A stretch of 64,000 nt of DNA, from NCBI GenBank assembly GCA_017591395.1, contig WEDG01003999.1:62001-126000 (forward strand), written 5' to 3'. The stretch is from Schistocephalus solidus. Taxonomy: Eukaryota; Platyhelminthes; Cestoda; Diphyllobothriidea; Diphyllobothriidae. The notes under the pieces were generated by a model. That model was given only the letters and a program-made list of their open reading frames with translations, made no database searches and was not told the origin of the DNA. Both the position numbers and the translations under genes were made by a program. Below are positions 11,720 to 22,574 of the stretch, one piece after another; within the stretch, counting starts at the first letter, position 1; each line of letters opens with the position of its first letter.

Positions 11720-12650
11720 AAACGTCAATCAAATTACCGAAAGGGGTTTTCATTTTTAAAAAAGTACTTAAGTAAAGTTTTTATAACTTGCAGTTTAATT
11801 CCAATTTATTTTGTTCGCATCAGATAGCCGGCGTTTGAACAAGGTTCCTGCCAGCTGCCAGCAAAAGCAATTCTGTAAAAAAACTACGGCTGAAATAGTA
11901 TGCGTGTTTTCCAATTATTTCGATGTCCTTATAAAGTTGACTATAGTTTATAGAAAAAAATCACAAAATATGCTTTCATGTACTATTTTGATAGCAAGGT
12001 GCGCCTTCTTAAAATGTTGTTCTTGAAAAAGTTTTTCTTGCGGTTTTAAAAGTAGTTTCGTCTTATGAGATGGACTGCAATATGTCTGTTAGCAAAGCAT
12101 CTTATCTGTCTATTTATTAATGCTGCTTATAAAGTATACAAAATGTTCCAAATCTAATGCAAATATAATTTGAACACTATGCTAAATCTTCCGGTGTAGA
12201 TAAATCAATATTTTTAGATGGGATGCATGCAACATGTAATCTGTTACCCTTAATGCATGTGTAGAGTGAGGTCAGTGTCAACATTATTCGGAAATTGAAA
12301 GATTCTTAGACTTTAAAGAAGAACTTTCCTTAAATATGGTTTGATAAAGATGTAATTTGCTGCCAAATGGGTAAAACGAAGGGTATTTTGGTGTATTTTG
12401 TCTACAAAATGTGTTCTCATACCTAAGCATTTAAAAAATTCATATTAAATAATCAGTCTTTTATTACAGAGTATTTTTTCAGATCATCAAAAAGCGGCTC
12501 ATTCAAAAGCCTCAATCCTGAAATGAATATAATATTGTGGAATTAGGCTGCATGATAGTAAATATTAACACCTTACATCAGTAATTTTGTTGAATTGAAG
12601 AGAAAGTTCAGAATTTCGGTTGATATTTCATGATCAGTTATCGCACGCGA
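11720..12650. mobile_element. Long-inverted-repeat element, fullest copy
   Basis: The left end (CCCATGAAACGTCAATC near 11715-11731) is mirrored by the right end (TTCGGTTGATATTTCATGATC near 12616). The inner left arm (TGATAGCAAGGTGCGCC near 11989) is mirrored by the AAAGATGTAATTTGCTGCCA block near 12346. The element is about 930 bp with inverted arms of perhaps 300 bp and no coding frame. Terminal duplication could not be fixed by eye. Confidence 0.6.
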
Positions 12651-12654
12651 TCTC

Positions 12655-13375
12655 GTATGGTGACAGAAGCAAAGGCGGACAAGCCTGATCATCCAAGACA
12701 GTCTTATGTTCGAATGCTTGCTCCAGCTCCTCTTGAAATCATGACGCCAGGAGGAGAATCATAAACTCCAGCGCGATTAGCGAACAATTCGAGTGTCTGG
12801 ATTTTCCAGAGTCTCAACATCACATCTAGTAATTTTGTCAGAGAGAGAGGAGAGGCGGGAAATGATGCAACACTGTTCGAGCTGAAAATAAATAAAAGCC
12901 CGTACGTGGCGGAACTATAGTTGCCAATGCTTCCGTTAGCAACGTTTGAGAAGGCCGCTGGAGCTCCTTAGCTAGCGCCCGAAGGTGGCAGTGTTCGGAC
13001 TGCTGACGTAGTTTCGCCTCAGTACAGCGGACATACCAATATCTAAGCGAAGATATGGTCGATATATTTACGGTGAGCATATTGCAGACTAATTTACATG
13101 GGTCATTACGAGTGGTTTAATCTAACTGCAACACTAGTTGCCCTCGACCGTTTGCAGCTGCGCGGTCGAACTACTTTCCTCCAAATTATTGAAATATTTC
13201 AGTTCAACTTGCATGAGTAATTCCTCCTGCTATTTCATCAAGGCATCTCTCTTGCAAAACTTACCAGTCGATCACAGAGCGTGAGGTCAGGTGACCCACA
13301 ATTGAGGTACGCCCCAAAGTTAACCCGCTCTGGTCATGTGAGCTCCCTTTTTTTCTCACAGTCCAAATTAGCACA
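12655..13375. other. No gene recognised
   Basis: The longest frame (12838-13080, minus, 80 codons) has no recognisable motif. No repeat match was seen. Confidence 0.4.
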
Positions 13376-13379
13376 TCTT

Positions 13380-13760
13380 GCATAATCAATCAGCTTTTTT
13401 CAGAAATAAATCCGCAAACTTGGAGTAAATGTTTCAGAACAAATCTTTTAGACTCGGTCAGGAAGTTAGTACAAATAGTTAACCAGGAATCCATAAACTA
13501 TTGCGAAATAACTGCGTAAGATTCACAAGCTGCGAACAGGCAGTTGGTAGTATAAAAATATTAGATTATTTACCATAATAATAGCACAGCCACATGTCAA
13601 AACATGCGTGGTTTACCTATTTGTGCCCCTGCGTTACGCAGCTGCGAGGGTGTTTGGATCAGCAATGTGTCCCCCGGCATGCCCTGTGTGGTTTCCGGTA
13701 AATAAATTCAACATTAGCTTCTGAGGAAATTAAAAATATCAGCATGGAAACTGCGACTTG
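13380..13760. repeat. Dispersed repeat (CTGCCAACAGGCAG family)
   Basis: ACTTGGAGTAAATG, then AACTGCGTAAGATTCACAAG with CTGCGAACAGGCAG, then CAGCTGCGAGGGTG and a TTCTGAGGAAATTAAAA block recur in the same order at 20.27-22.57 kb. No coding frame is seen. Confidence 0.6.
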
Positions 13761-13816
13761 TTTGCCAGGATGCACACGAGAAAACGTTTTTTGGGCTTTT
13801 ATCTAGTGCTTATGCT

Positions 13817-14207
13817 GTCAGTTGCCAACTGACGGGATAACTCGGACCGCGTGGTCAGCCCAATGTGTGTTTTGTGTGGAGTGGCTGACTAGCGGACTGA
13901 GAGTCAGGCTGTAATGGCTCCTTCTTAATGTGGCCTTCATGGCATTCCCACTCCGTGGGTTCCGAGTCAGGTGTGGTGGTACACCCAAGGGCGGCTCCGG
14001 CCGCGCCAGCCACCTGCGCCCTCTCCCATCTCCGGTCTTCTTGACTCTGTCTTGACACCGGGCTCAGGTGGGGGAGGAGGAGAGAGTGCGGTAGCTGCAG
14101 CGCAAGGCTACTATCACTTAAAACTAATTCACGCGCAAGTCACCGTCCCTGCACCACCTGGTATGGAGCATACGGTGGACCTCGTCGAAATCGACGGTCG
14201 AACTGTC
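13817..14207 (+). repeat. LINE 3'-end monomer, head-B subfamily
   Basis: Begins near GTTGCCAACTGACGGG, passes GTGGCTGACTAGCGGACTGAG, GGTGGTACACCCAAGGG and the GGTGGGGGAGGAGGAG tract, and ends at AACTGTC. The same end point is used at 27913, 36409, 42888 and (minus strand) 21026. The open frame 13971-14351 across it encodes LTPGSGGGGGESAV and continues into unique sequence, so I do not regard it as a gene. Confidence 0.8.
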
Positions 14208-14209
14208 GT

Positions 14210-15025
14210 ATGCTCTCAGTTCGGTAGGTACTTGAGTATTTATGCACCCCTCTTTACAGTGGGAGGGGGAAATGCTGTATATGTAAGCATTTCATGTAAC
14301 CACTTCGCTTACTGTACATTTTCTATACCACTTCAGTTCATTTTAACATAATAAGCATTTGGCAGTGTCGCTCATACGCCCATAAGTAGCCTAAAGTGAT
14401 AGACAACAGATAAAGCTACTGGCAAATCACTAGCCTGATATGCCGTAGGATAAGAGTGAAATTTCAACTCGGGTATGGCTTCAGCTAGCCACACCAAGGC
14501 CAGGAAAACCTGATATATGAACCATAGCATCAGGGCTTCAGTATGTTCGCTAGGAATCTACAATTCTAGACCGCGTCAACCTTTATTTGGAAAAAAAGGC
14601 TTGATCCGAAAGTGCGTGCAGTACTTTCCGAGGAAATTGAAAGGGATCGGATTGAAACTGGAGTGCATTTACTGGAACCCGGTGAACGCTGGGGACCGAG
14701 TGATGGTTTGACTTCCTCTAGCGACGCAAAATCGGTGAAACAGGCGTGTTTGACAAATTATTCAATCAATATTTTTAATGTCAAAACAGGGAGGGGTAAA
14801 ATTGAAAACAGGTTAACCGCAAAAAGATAAATAATTCTCACGCAGAACTATTTTAAGGAGGGCAAAGATGCACAGTTGACGAATTCGGTGCGAGATTGTC
14901 TAAAAGCCGGAGGGCAGCTTAACCACCATTGAAGTACACATTCTGAGAGTTTATCAACCGATCAAGAGGTCAGAGGGCGGACATTGGACTTGAGACTGCG
15001 TGACGTCCTTTCGATAACCCAGTGT
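14210..15025. other. No gene recognised
   Basis: Only short open frames without motifs. Unique-looking sequence between a LINE monomer and the PLE complex. Confidence 0.4.
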
Positions 15026-15029
15026 GTGC

Positions 15030-15790
15030 GTTTGTATGCTGGGGCAGCAGTTCCGTTGAAGTCGGCAAGACGGATCGGCTTTCTCAGATAGAACTCAGTA
15101 AGTTTCTACAGTTCACCAGTTGGCGCGATTCGAACACCGGTAGTTGTTGATGAAGCAACTGAAATTGTAGGCAAACCCTCCTTTCTCCTCCAAAAAGCCG
15201 GTAGGTGAATCTCAAGACCTGCATATCCAGCACTGACAGTCATACTCTTCAAAATCCACATCAAAGCGAATTATGTGGACATTTTAGAAAACCGTGCTGA
15301 TTCCTACATCTGTAAATCTATCAATTGTACGTCTTCTCGCAGACAATACTTTTTGTGAATTGTACTCAAAACTACACTCCCCCAACAGTAGTCGGCTCTC
15401 TACCATTCCCAATATTTTCAGTTATTTCATACAACACGAGACTGGTGATATTAGATAATCAACTCGCTAATGAGTTCTGAATGTCATAGCGTAACCCACA
15501 GCCTACAGCGGCACCGGTGAGAAAACTTAAAGGATAGCATGAGAACCTTTATGAAGACTTATCGCTCAACTGTGTGTGCTGTTGTATAGTTGATCTATTC
15601 ACCTTAATTTGGCAAAGTGTTAATCGGAAAGGAAAAAAATAGGATGAAATAAAACCTTAATTTAACATTGGTCAAAAGTCACTTTACGCCAAAGATGACC
15701 GCTTTAGAACGGGTGATAACTTTAGCCTATTAAAATGACATAAATATGTGCTTCTTTGACGTAAAGAGAAAATTCTTATCAGGCCTTTAC
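15030..15790. repeat. Inverted duplicate of 4.22-4.99 kb
   Basis: Reverse complement of the flank beside PLE copy 1. It runs directly into PLE terminal sequence at 15775-15905, as its partner does at 4093-4240. Confidence 0.75.
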
Positions 15791-16390
15791 ATTCATATCA
15801 CTCTGTAACTAAGTAAAATATGGGGGCGAGTAGAAAAAATTGTACGGTTGTCAGGGTGAGGGGAAGGCAGGGGGAAAGAAACAAAATTGCGGTCCCTTTC
15901 ATATCATCGTCAGAGGAATGGTGCCCGCCAGGACAGGTAATTAGATGCGGGCGGTTGAATTAGTGGCTTTCGGCCACGGTAATTGCGGCCCCTGTAAAAA
16001 GGTCTTTTGAGCGCACAGGACCGGTTTGCGTAGCCTGATTGCAGCTGCTTCTACCGTAGCCGACAGACGCTGTCCAAGGAATTTTTAATAGATTGAGTGG
16101 ACCTTGTAAATTACCCGGATGGCCGTTTTGGCATCTACACGATGGCCTCTGTCTACCACATGGGCGAGGATAGAGCTGTTTATTTTCTTTATCTGCCCCT
16201 TTTCAAACCCTGCTTGAAAGTGTTATCGTACTCTTTTGGACAAACGCCGGCTGGTGCGACCAATATATTCTGCCCCACAGGAGCAGGTGAAAAAATAAGT
16301 GCACATTGAGGTAGTCTGGGCTGACAGTTTGTCTTTGCCCCTCCATATAGCGTGAGGGTAGTCGAAAAGAGTACATGGGCATCGGCGGCT
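15775..16390 (-). mobile_element. Inverted 3' fragment of a PLE (pLTR-like)
   Basis: On the minus strand this contains the end of the GIY-YIG region (16200-16330; VFVQKSTI-type shadow frame), the downstream coding tail and the 3' UTR ending in TTTTGTTTC and ATTTTACTTAGTTACAGAG. It matches 18.65-19.2 kb in reverse complement. On the minus strand it carries CTGACGA (15907-15913) followed by GAAA (15897-15900). It stands upstream of, and opposed to, the plus-strand RT copies, as expected of an inverted pLTR. Confidence 0.8.
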
Positions 16391-17048
16391 GGAAAAATTC
16401 AAAAGATAATTTGGCGAGCATATGTAAGCTTTCGATAAATTCTCATCAGGCCTTTGAATTTATATCACTGGGTAACTAAGTCAAATATGCGGGTAAGTAG
16501 AACAAAATTGTAGGGTTGTCAGGGTGGGGGAAGGCAGGGGAAAGAAACAAAATTGCGGTCTGTTTTCTGATCATCGTCGTAGGAATGATGGCCGCCGGGA
16601 CATGTAATTAGATGCGGTAGAAACCCAACTGACTGACTGTTTGAAAAGCCTTCAAACGGAAAGTCTGAAAAGCGAACATGACCTAGAGCGCCTCCTCCCC
16701 GTCGGCACGCGTGTACCTCGATTGTACGGCGTACCAAAGATCCACAAAGATGGCACACACTTTCATCCTATCGTACTTATGAGGAACTCACCGTACCATG
16801 CTATAGCAAAATGGTTTGCGGAAAAAAGCTTAAGCCCATATAGTATCAGCTAGCACCGCATAACTACCAAGATACCTCTGAGATCGTTGATGCCGTGAAA
16901 GACATCGATCTGAATGGCATGACGATGTTTTCACTAAATGTCACGTCTATTTTTACGAATGTACCACCCACAGAGACAATCAAGTACATCTGTGAATTCT
17001 TAACTTCCAATCAACAAGATATAGGAAGACCGTTGAATGCGCTCAAGG
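16390..17048 (+). pseudogene. Truncated PLE RT fragment with inverted 3'-end leader
   Basis: 16390-16620 is an inverted copy of the PLE 3' terminus. It is joined to RT N-terminal coding sequence at the same junction as in copy 1 (ACCCAACTGACTGACTG). From 16641 the frame reads TRVPRLYGVPKIHKDGTHF and NSPYHAIAKWFAEKSL, then frameshifts into a motif-A-like part. It stops near 17048 at GCTCAAGGAACTGTTATTT, where a second, longer PLE copy begins. The shared junction shows that this truncated form and copy 1 share an ancestor already rearranged this way. Confidence 0.85.
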
Positions 17049-19035
17049 AACTGTTATTTTAAATGTACGTTTACGATCTTTCGTCTATATCTCTTGATAA
17101 AACGTCAATCAAAGCCTTATCACTTGGTCATAAGTTTTGCTGCCCACGTCAGAATCCCAGCCAACTAGAGCTAGAAACAGAGTTTGAAAACCTCCTTAAT
17201 CAAAATCACGACCTCCATCCCATTTCGGCAGACAGTGTATAATACCTCAAGTCTACGTAAGTAAACTAACTTTATAAATATTTAAACAATGGCCAGAAAT
17301 GTCGAGGCGTACTAAAAAAAGTCGCACATGGATAAATTAAAAGATCTCCGGCAAAACAAAGATGTCCTCATAACGACGTCAGATAATGGAATAGGCGTAG
17401 TCTAAATTGACAGAACATATTATATTTTGAAACAACCCACAATTCTGTCGGCAAAGGAAAAGTTTATAAAGACAGAAAAGGAGAAGGATCTCACTGATGA
17501 GGTAGAAGCACAACTGACTGACTGTTTGAAAAGACTTCAAAAGGAATGTCTGATAAGCGACAAGGACTTAGAGCAACTCCGCCTCGATTGTACAGCTTAC
17601 CAAATATACACAAAGATGACACACCCGTTCGTCCCATCCTAGATATAAAGAGCGCACCGTACCATGCGATAGCAAAATGGTTAGCGGATAAACAAAAGCC
17701 CATACATGATCAGCAAGTGCCACATAGCTACCGAGATAATTTTGAGTTCATTAAATGCGTGAAAGACTTCGACCTGAACGGCATGACTAATTTTTCACTG
17801 GATGTCACATCTACTTTAACCAAAGTGCCAGTCAGCTATATCTGTGAATTCATTACTTCCCGTCAACAAGATATAGGACTACCAGTGAATGCGCTTCAGG
17901 AACTGTTATTAAAGTGTACCTTGAACGTGCAGTTCCTACTTAACATCAACATGTACAGACAGATAGACGGAGTAGCTATTGGCTTACCCCTTGGCCCACT
18001 TCTGACGAATATTTTCCTGGGCAAGCTGGAAGCTTTACACCTTCGTCCGGAGATATACATTCTAAAATATTATGGGTGCTACGTGAATTATATCTTTGCG
18101 GTTGCATCTGAACAAACGGAAATTTCAGCTAAAATGGATACCATAAATCAGGCGCACCCGTCAAAGAAATTAACACTGGAAGAGGAACAATCCGGATTGC
18201 TCCCTTTCCTGGAAGTGCTTCTGAGTAGAAGTCCTGATAAGAGTATTCGACGTAGCGTCAATTGTAAGAAGACATGGTCTGGATAGCACACCAATTTTGG
18301 GAGTTTTGTACCGCTGAACTTTAAGCATAATTTAGTGCGCTGTCTGACACAAAAAGCGAAAAGGATCTGCTCGGCCAATAGTATTGACGAAGAGCTTAAT
18401 GTTGTAGAAAGCACTTTTCGACACTATGGATATCCAGGTAGATTTATTATTGACAATATGACCGAAAGACCACCAAAGCCGCCGGTGCTAACGGCAAACA
18501 AGAAACAACTATTAATCAGGGTCCCATTTCAAGGCGACGCGGCAAGTGAATTCTTACGAAGGCGCCTAAATCAAGCTGTGTCATGCACATTTCCGGCAAC
18601 CGATCCCCATTTACTGTTCTTGACTACCCTCATGCTATATGGAGGGGCAAGGACAAACCGTCAGCCCAGACCACCTCAATGTGCATTTATTCTTTCACCT
18701 GCTCCTGTGGGGCAGAATGTATTGGTTGCACGAGCCGGCGTTTGTCCAAAAGAGTACGAGAACATCTTCCGGCATGGTTAGGAAAGGGGCAGATAATAAC
18801 ATAAACAGCTCTATCTTCGTGCATATGGTAGGCACAGGCTATCGTGTAGATGCCAAAGAGGCCTTCCAGGTAATTTACAAGGTCCCCTCAACCTATTCGA
18901 AACTCCTTGGACTACGTCTGTTGGCTACGGTAGAAGCGGCTGCAATCAGGCTACGCAAACTGGTCCTGTGCGCTTAAAAGAACTTTACACTGGCACCGCA
19001 AGTACCGCGGCCGAAAGCCACTAATTCAGCCACCC
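17049..19035 (+). pseudogene. Penelope-like element RT + GIY-YIG (longest copy)
   Basis: Order of parts: an N-terminal segment across frames (LSLGHKFCCPRQNPSQLELE near 17120; KLKDLRQNKDVLITTSDNG near 17335), RT core in 17546-18286 (VRPILDIKSAPYHAIAKW; FSLDVTS as motif A; GLPLGPLLTNIFLGKLE as motif B), a post-RT linker in the same frame (18335-18640), and GIY-YIG in the next frame (18583-18804; CIYSFTCSCGAECIGCTSRR). The catalytic YVDD is YVNY (18080-18091), so the RT should be inactive. A TAG follows KKTWSG (18283-18285) and a frameshift precedes GIY-YIG; both are shared with copy 1. Similarity to copy 1 is roughly 95% or more by eye. The endonuclease tail continues to about 18970 (RVDAKEAFQVIYKVPSTYSK). 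Confidence 0.92.
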
Positions 19036-19260
19036 GCATTTAATTACCTGTCTCGGTAACCGCGATTCCTCTGACGATGATCAGAAATGGACCGCAATTT
19101 TGTTTCTTTCCCTCTCTCTCCACCACCCTGAAAACTGTAAGATTTTTTGTACTTACCCCCATGTTTGACTTAGTTACACAGTGATAGGACACATAAAGGC
19201 CTGGTGAGAATTAATCGAAAGCTAACGTATGCTCGCCAAATTGTCTTTTGAATATTTTAC
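19036..19260 (+). repeat. PLE 3' untranslated/terminal region
   Basis: This 3' end ends near CAAATTGTCTTTTGAATATT. Inverted or direct copies occur at 4036-4218, 4985-5172, 15775-15905 and 16390-16620, so it is the most copied part of the element. Confidence 0.8.
19071..19087 (+). ncRNA. Hammerhead-like core (CUGACGA ... GAAA)
   Basis: CTGACGA is followed six bases later by GAAA, just after the PLE coding region. PLEs are known to carry minimal hammerhead ribozymes in their terminal repeats. Helix II would be only about 2-3 bp here, so if this is a ribozyme descendant it is decayed. See the separate finding for the other lineages. Confidence 0.4.
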
Positions 19261-19264
19261 AGAA

Positions 19265-20045
19265 AATAAAATATTTTCCATTGGATGACTTTGCGCTCCT
19301 CAGTGGAACTGATAAAGAAATGGATGAATACTAAAAAGAAACAGGTATTTTAACATCAGAGATTTTCTTGTTCATTATAGAATGTCTAGCAACCACTCAT
19401 CTTCAGATAAAATATCCCTGCTTATGTATTTGAAGGTAAATTTCCTATGGGCTTTATACCGTGCTATTCGGGTTAATTGCATCGTTTATTTTCGCACTAC
19501 ATTTAGCCGTTTGTTTTGAAATTCATGACTTAAATCTTGGATGTTACAAGGCCTTCAGTTCTCTGTTTTGTCTATTTGGTCGCCTTAACCAAAGTTGCGT
19601 TATGACTACATTTTTTCAGAGATGCTGCGAGTAGTTGTGTGGAAGAGCGGACAGCTTCGGAGGTTGTATGGTTGGATTAGCTGCGCTACTAGACGTTAGT
19701 TCTGAGCAACCATTTCAAAAAGAAAATATGTTCTCTCATGACTAGAGATCTGAAGTTCGGCAAAATCCAGTGGAGGTTTGGTTACGACTGTTGATTTTCT
19801 GTCTCAAATAAATGGTAACCAGAATTCTGAGGTAGATTTTATTTCGAAAATATTACTTATGTAGGGCTATAACGATACATTTCGCGCAATTTGACCCCAA
19901 GATATTCCAATCGCGTCGGGAGGTCAGTATTTGAGTAAGCTTCTTTTCGGCCGCATGCAAAAAGGACATTCTGTAAAAATGATAACTTAAGTAGTATCCA
20001 TTTTTCTCCTTGATTTCCAATGCCCCTTTAAATTTCAATATGCAT
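19265..20045. other. No gene recognised
   Basis: AT-rich sequence with only short frames and no matched repeat. Confidence 0.4.
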
Positions 20046-20049
20046 ATTA

Positions 20050-20265
20050 GAGAAAAAACACATGAAGCTGTTTTTTCTTATACTAATCTTGTGAAAAATT
20101 ACGTCTGTTTCAGTTTTTATACTTGAAGAAAAGATATATTTCTGTTTGAACAACTATTTCAATTGCCAAATAATTTAAAAATTGACATTTCGTTACATTT
20201 GCAATCAGGGTGTACACAACGACATGCTGCATACGTTCGGTTTAAGTGAAATCAAAAATTTGATG
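20050..20265. mobile_element. Long-inverted-repeat element, left half
   Basis: AAAAATTACGTCTGTTTCAG and CATACGTTCGGTTTAAGTG match the left arm and centre of the family (compare 8.42 and 8.62 kb). The centre then breaks off and appears to resume at 21935, so later repeats probably inserted into it. Confidence 0.5.
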
Positions 20266-21018
20266 GCTTTTAATTTCCTCAGAACTTAGTCACTAGCTTG
20301 GAGTAAATCAGTGCATCTGAAGGTTTATAGGCGTAGACTGAAAGTCGATGCGAATATTTGGGCCGACTTCTCTCAACCACAGTGAGATAACCGCGTAATA
20401 TTCATTACGCTGCCAACAGGCAGCCTGTAGTACATTTTGGGGTTTTATGTGGAACCCTACTCACAACACAGATACTAACTATAGCCCAGACAAGTGTTTA
20501 GCCGGTATTATACGCCTATAAGCCTGCAAATAGACTGATTTACTGCAGGCTAGCGATTAATTTCTGACTGTCCATGCCGGATTTCCATAATAGTCAATCC
20601 AGCCTCAACCAGATGAGTACGGGATTTTTTGTGGCAGATTTGCATAACTCATCTGGTCTACTTGTAAAAATATCGCTGACCTTAGTTGCTTTCGTGTACA
20701 TTTAGGTAAGTTTAATAAATATTCAATGAAAATACGCCCATTTCATCTGCTGTTTCATAATCCAGCATCTGTCACCTTTGATATTGTCTAGTTCACATGA
20801 CTGTCATTTTTACTTCAACTGATGCCTAGTTCATTGCTGCTTTGTAATTTCCTAACTTGCTAGCTTGAAGTTAATCGGTGCATTTGAAGGTTTATAGGCG
20901 TAGACTAAAAGTCGATACGAATATTTGGGCCAACTTCTCTCAAACCCAAAGAGATAAACGCATAATATGAATTAAACTGCCAACAGGCAACCAGTAATAC
21001 ATTTGGGGGTTACCGGTA
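20265..21018. repeat. Quasi-tandem dispersed repeat copies
   Basis: Two copies of the family first seen at 13.4 kb. One begins near 20270 (TTTAATTTCCTCAGAAC, then GGTTTATAGGCGTAGACTG, then CTGCCAACAGGCAGCC) and the next near 20845 (GGTTTATAGGCGTAGACTA, CTGCCAACAGGCAACC). The second is interrupted at 21026 by a LINE fragment and resumes at 21586. Confidence 0.7.
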
Positions 21019-21025
21019 GAATCCT

Positions 21026-21585
21026 GACAGTTTGATCGTCGATTTGGACGAGGTCCACCGTATGCTTCACACCAGGTGATGCAGGGATGATGACTTGCAC
21101 GTGAATTAGTTTTAAGTGATAGGAGCCTTGCGCTGCAGCTACCGCACTCTCTCCTCCTCCCCCACCTGAGCCCGGTGTTAAGGCAGAGTCAAGAAGACCG
21201 GAGATGGGAGAGGGCGCAGGTGACTGGCGCGGCTGGAGTCGCCCCTGGGTGTACCACCACACCTGGCTCGGATCCCACTGAGTGAGAGTGCTATAAAGAC
21301 CAGTGTGGGCAGGAGAAATCGGGAGAAGCTGGGGTGTCATTCATGGAAGTGGATGTGGCTGTGGCGGTAAGAATGGTAGGAGCGGAGAGTGTGCATGATG
21401 TATCGGTGTTATCGGCATTGTTGTGAATTCCGCTGTCATGGATTCGCATGTGACCGAATAGGCCCATGCGATGAGTGAATGCGTGACGACAGTGAGGGCA
21501 GTGGAGACGGTGATCTCTGCTGTGTGTTGGTGCTCCAGGCACTGGTTCGACAGTCTCTGTACGATGGATTCACAAGTGCCCGGTT
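21026..21585 (-). mobile_element. 5'-truncated zinc-finger LINE 3' end with target duplication
   Basis: Minus-strand reading: zinc-finger coding sequence (21300-21585), then the shared monomer tail with the GGTGGGGGAGGAGGAG tract, ending at AACTGTC. It is flanked by GAATCCT (21019-21025) and GAACCCT (21586-21592), a 7-bp target duplication with one mismatch. It splits a dispersed repeat whose uninterrupted sister copy is at 20.27-20.56 kb. This ties the abundant monomer to the 3' end of a zinc-finger LINE and fixes the LINE 3' terminus. Confidence 0.85.
21300..21582 (-). pseudogene. C2H2 zinc-finger C-terminus of a LINE ORF2
   Basis: One frame contains a partial first finger end (GHL, stop, IHRTETVEPVPGAP), a complete finger (LHCPHCRHAFTHRMGLFGHM followed by RIH, giving C-x2-C-x12-H-x3-H spacing), a linker rich in Thr and Ala, and the start of a third finger (FSCPH) that is cut off. 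The stop in the first finger replaces an expected Arg (CGA to TGA, a CpG-type change). I recall such fingers at the C-terminus of reverse-transcriptase proteins in tapeworms and flukes; their role is presumably nucleic-acid binding. No RT is present here. Confidence 0.8.
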
Positions 21586-21930
21586 GAACCCTACTCACAA
21601 CATAGGTACTAGCTAGAGCCCAGAAAAGTGTTTAGCCGGTATTCTGCTGCTTTTTAGTCCAGCTGCGAGGGATCCAGCTCATCAGTGGGTCAAAAAGTTT
21701 CCCAGCGTGTTTTCTGGTAGATAATGATGCTTAGAAATTGTTGCTTTTTAATTTCCTCAGAAATTAATCACTAAATTGAAGTAAAATTAGCCTAGTTGAA
21801 GGTAGAGTCGCCATCTGCAGGTACGCAGGGAACGCTGAGGGACCAACTTATTAGCCGAACCCCTTGTAAAAGAGCGGCAGAATATCAGTGAAAAGTGGGT
21901 TTTGGTTCTACCTGTAGCCCATAAATCAAA
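21586..21930. repeat. Dispersed repeat, continuation after LINE insertion
   Basis: AACCCTACTCACAACATAGG and GTGTTTAGCCGGTATTCTGC continue the repeat interrupted at 21025 and match 20455-20520. A CAGCTGCGAGGGATCCAGC block and TTTAATTTCCTCAGAAATT follow. Confidence 0.7.
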
Positions 21931-21934
21931 CATA

Positions 21935-22200
21935 TATCTACGCTATGAAAAATAGGTCAAAATTACTCATAAAAATTTGCCCCGGCTATTAGCTAGGTGA
22001 ACTACTTCATAAGCAGCTTTACTAAATGCACATCTTCTATGCTTTGTGAATTAATACTTAAAAGTCTGAAAAATCTCACGAGAGGAAACTTTTTCGGAAT
22101 TAAAATATATTCCTTTCTCAATCAGGAAATCTGAAGAAGACGTAATTTATTACTTTATTATGCCTTGGTTTCTGCAAATTAGTCGTGAGATAAGCATCTT
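21935..22200. mobile_element. Long-inverted-repeat element, right half
   Basis: CTACGCTATGAAAAATAGG matches 8664 onward, and GAAGAAGACGTAATTTATTAC near 22133 matches the right arm. This resumes the element broken at 20265. Confidence 0.5.
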
Positions 22201-22229
22201 GCAGACTGGATTCGATAAGGGTTTCTAGG

Positions 22230-22570
22230 CGCAGCCTGGACGTTTATATTAATATTTAGGTGACTCATATCAGCCCCAGTGGGATAACTACGTCATTATC
22301 CTTAAACTGCTAACGGGCACCCAGTAGTATAAACATACGTTAGAGGATGGACCATAAAGGCATCACAGGTAATAGCTAAAAGCCCAGACACGTGTTTCAC
22401 CGATTTAACACTTGTGAGTTATCTGTGCGTTTGAGTAATAAGAGAAGACCCGTATTTCGCTGATATGACACAGATGTGAGGGGTTCAGCTCATCAATGGG
22501 TCTCCCAGCATTCCCCATTTGATTTCTAGTAGATACTCCAGTCTTGAAATTATTGCGTTGTAATTTCCAT
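22230..22570. repeat. Dispersed repeat copy (CTGCCAACAGGCAG family)
   Basis: GGGATAACTACGTCATTATC, CTGCTAACGGGCACC and AGCCCAGACACGTGTTTCACC line up with the copies at 20.4 and 20.9 kb, more diverged. Confidence 0.55.
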
Positions 22571-22574
22571 TGAT

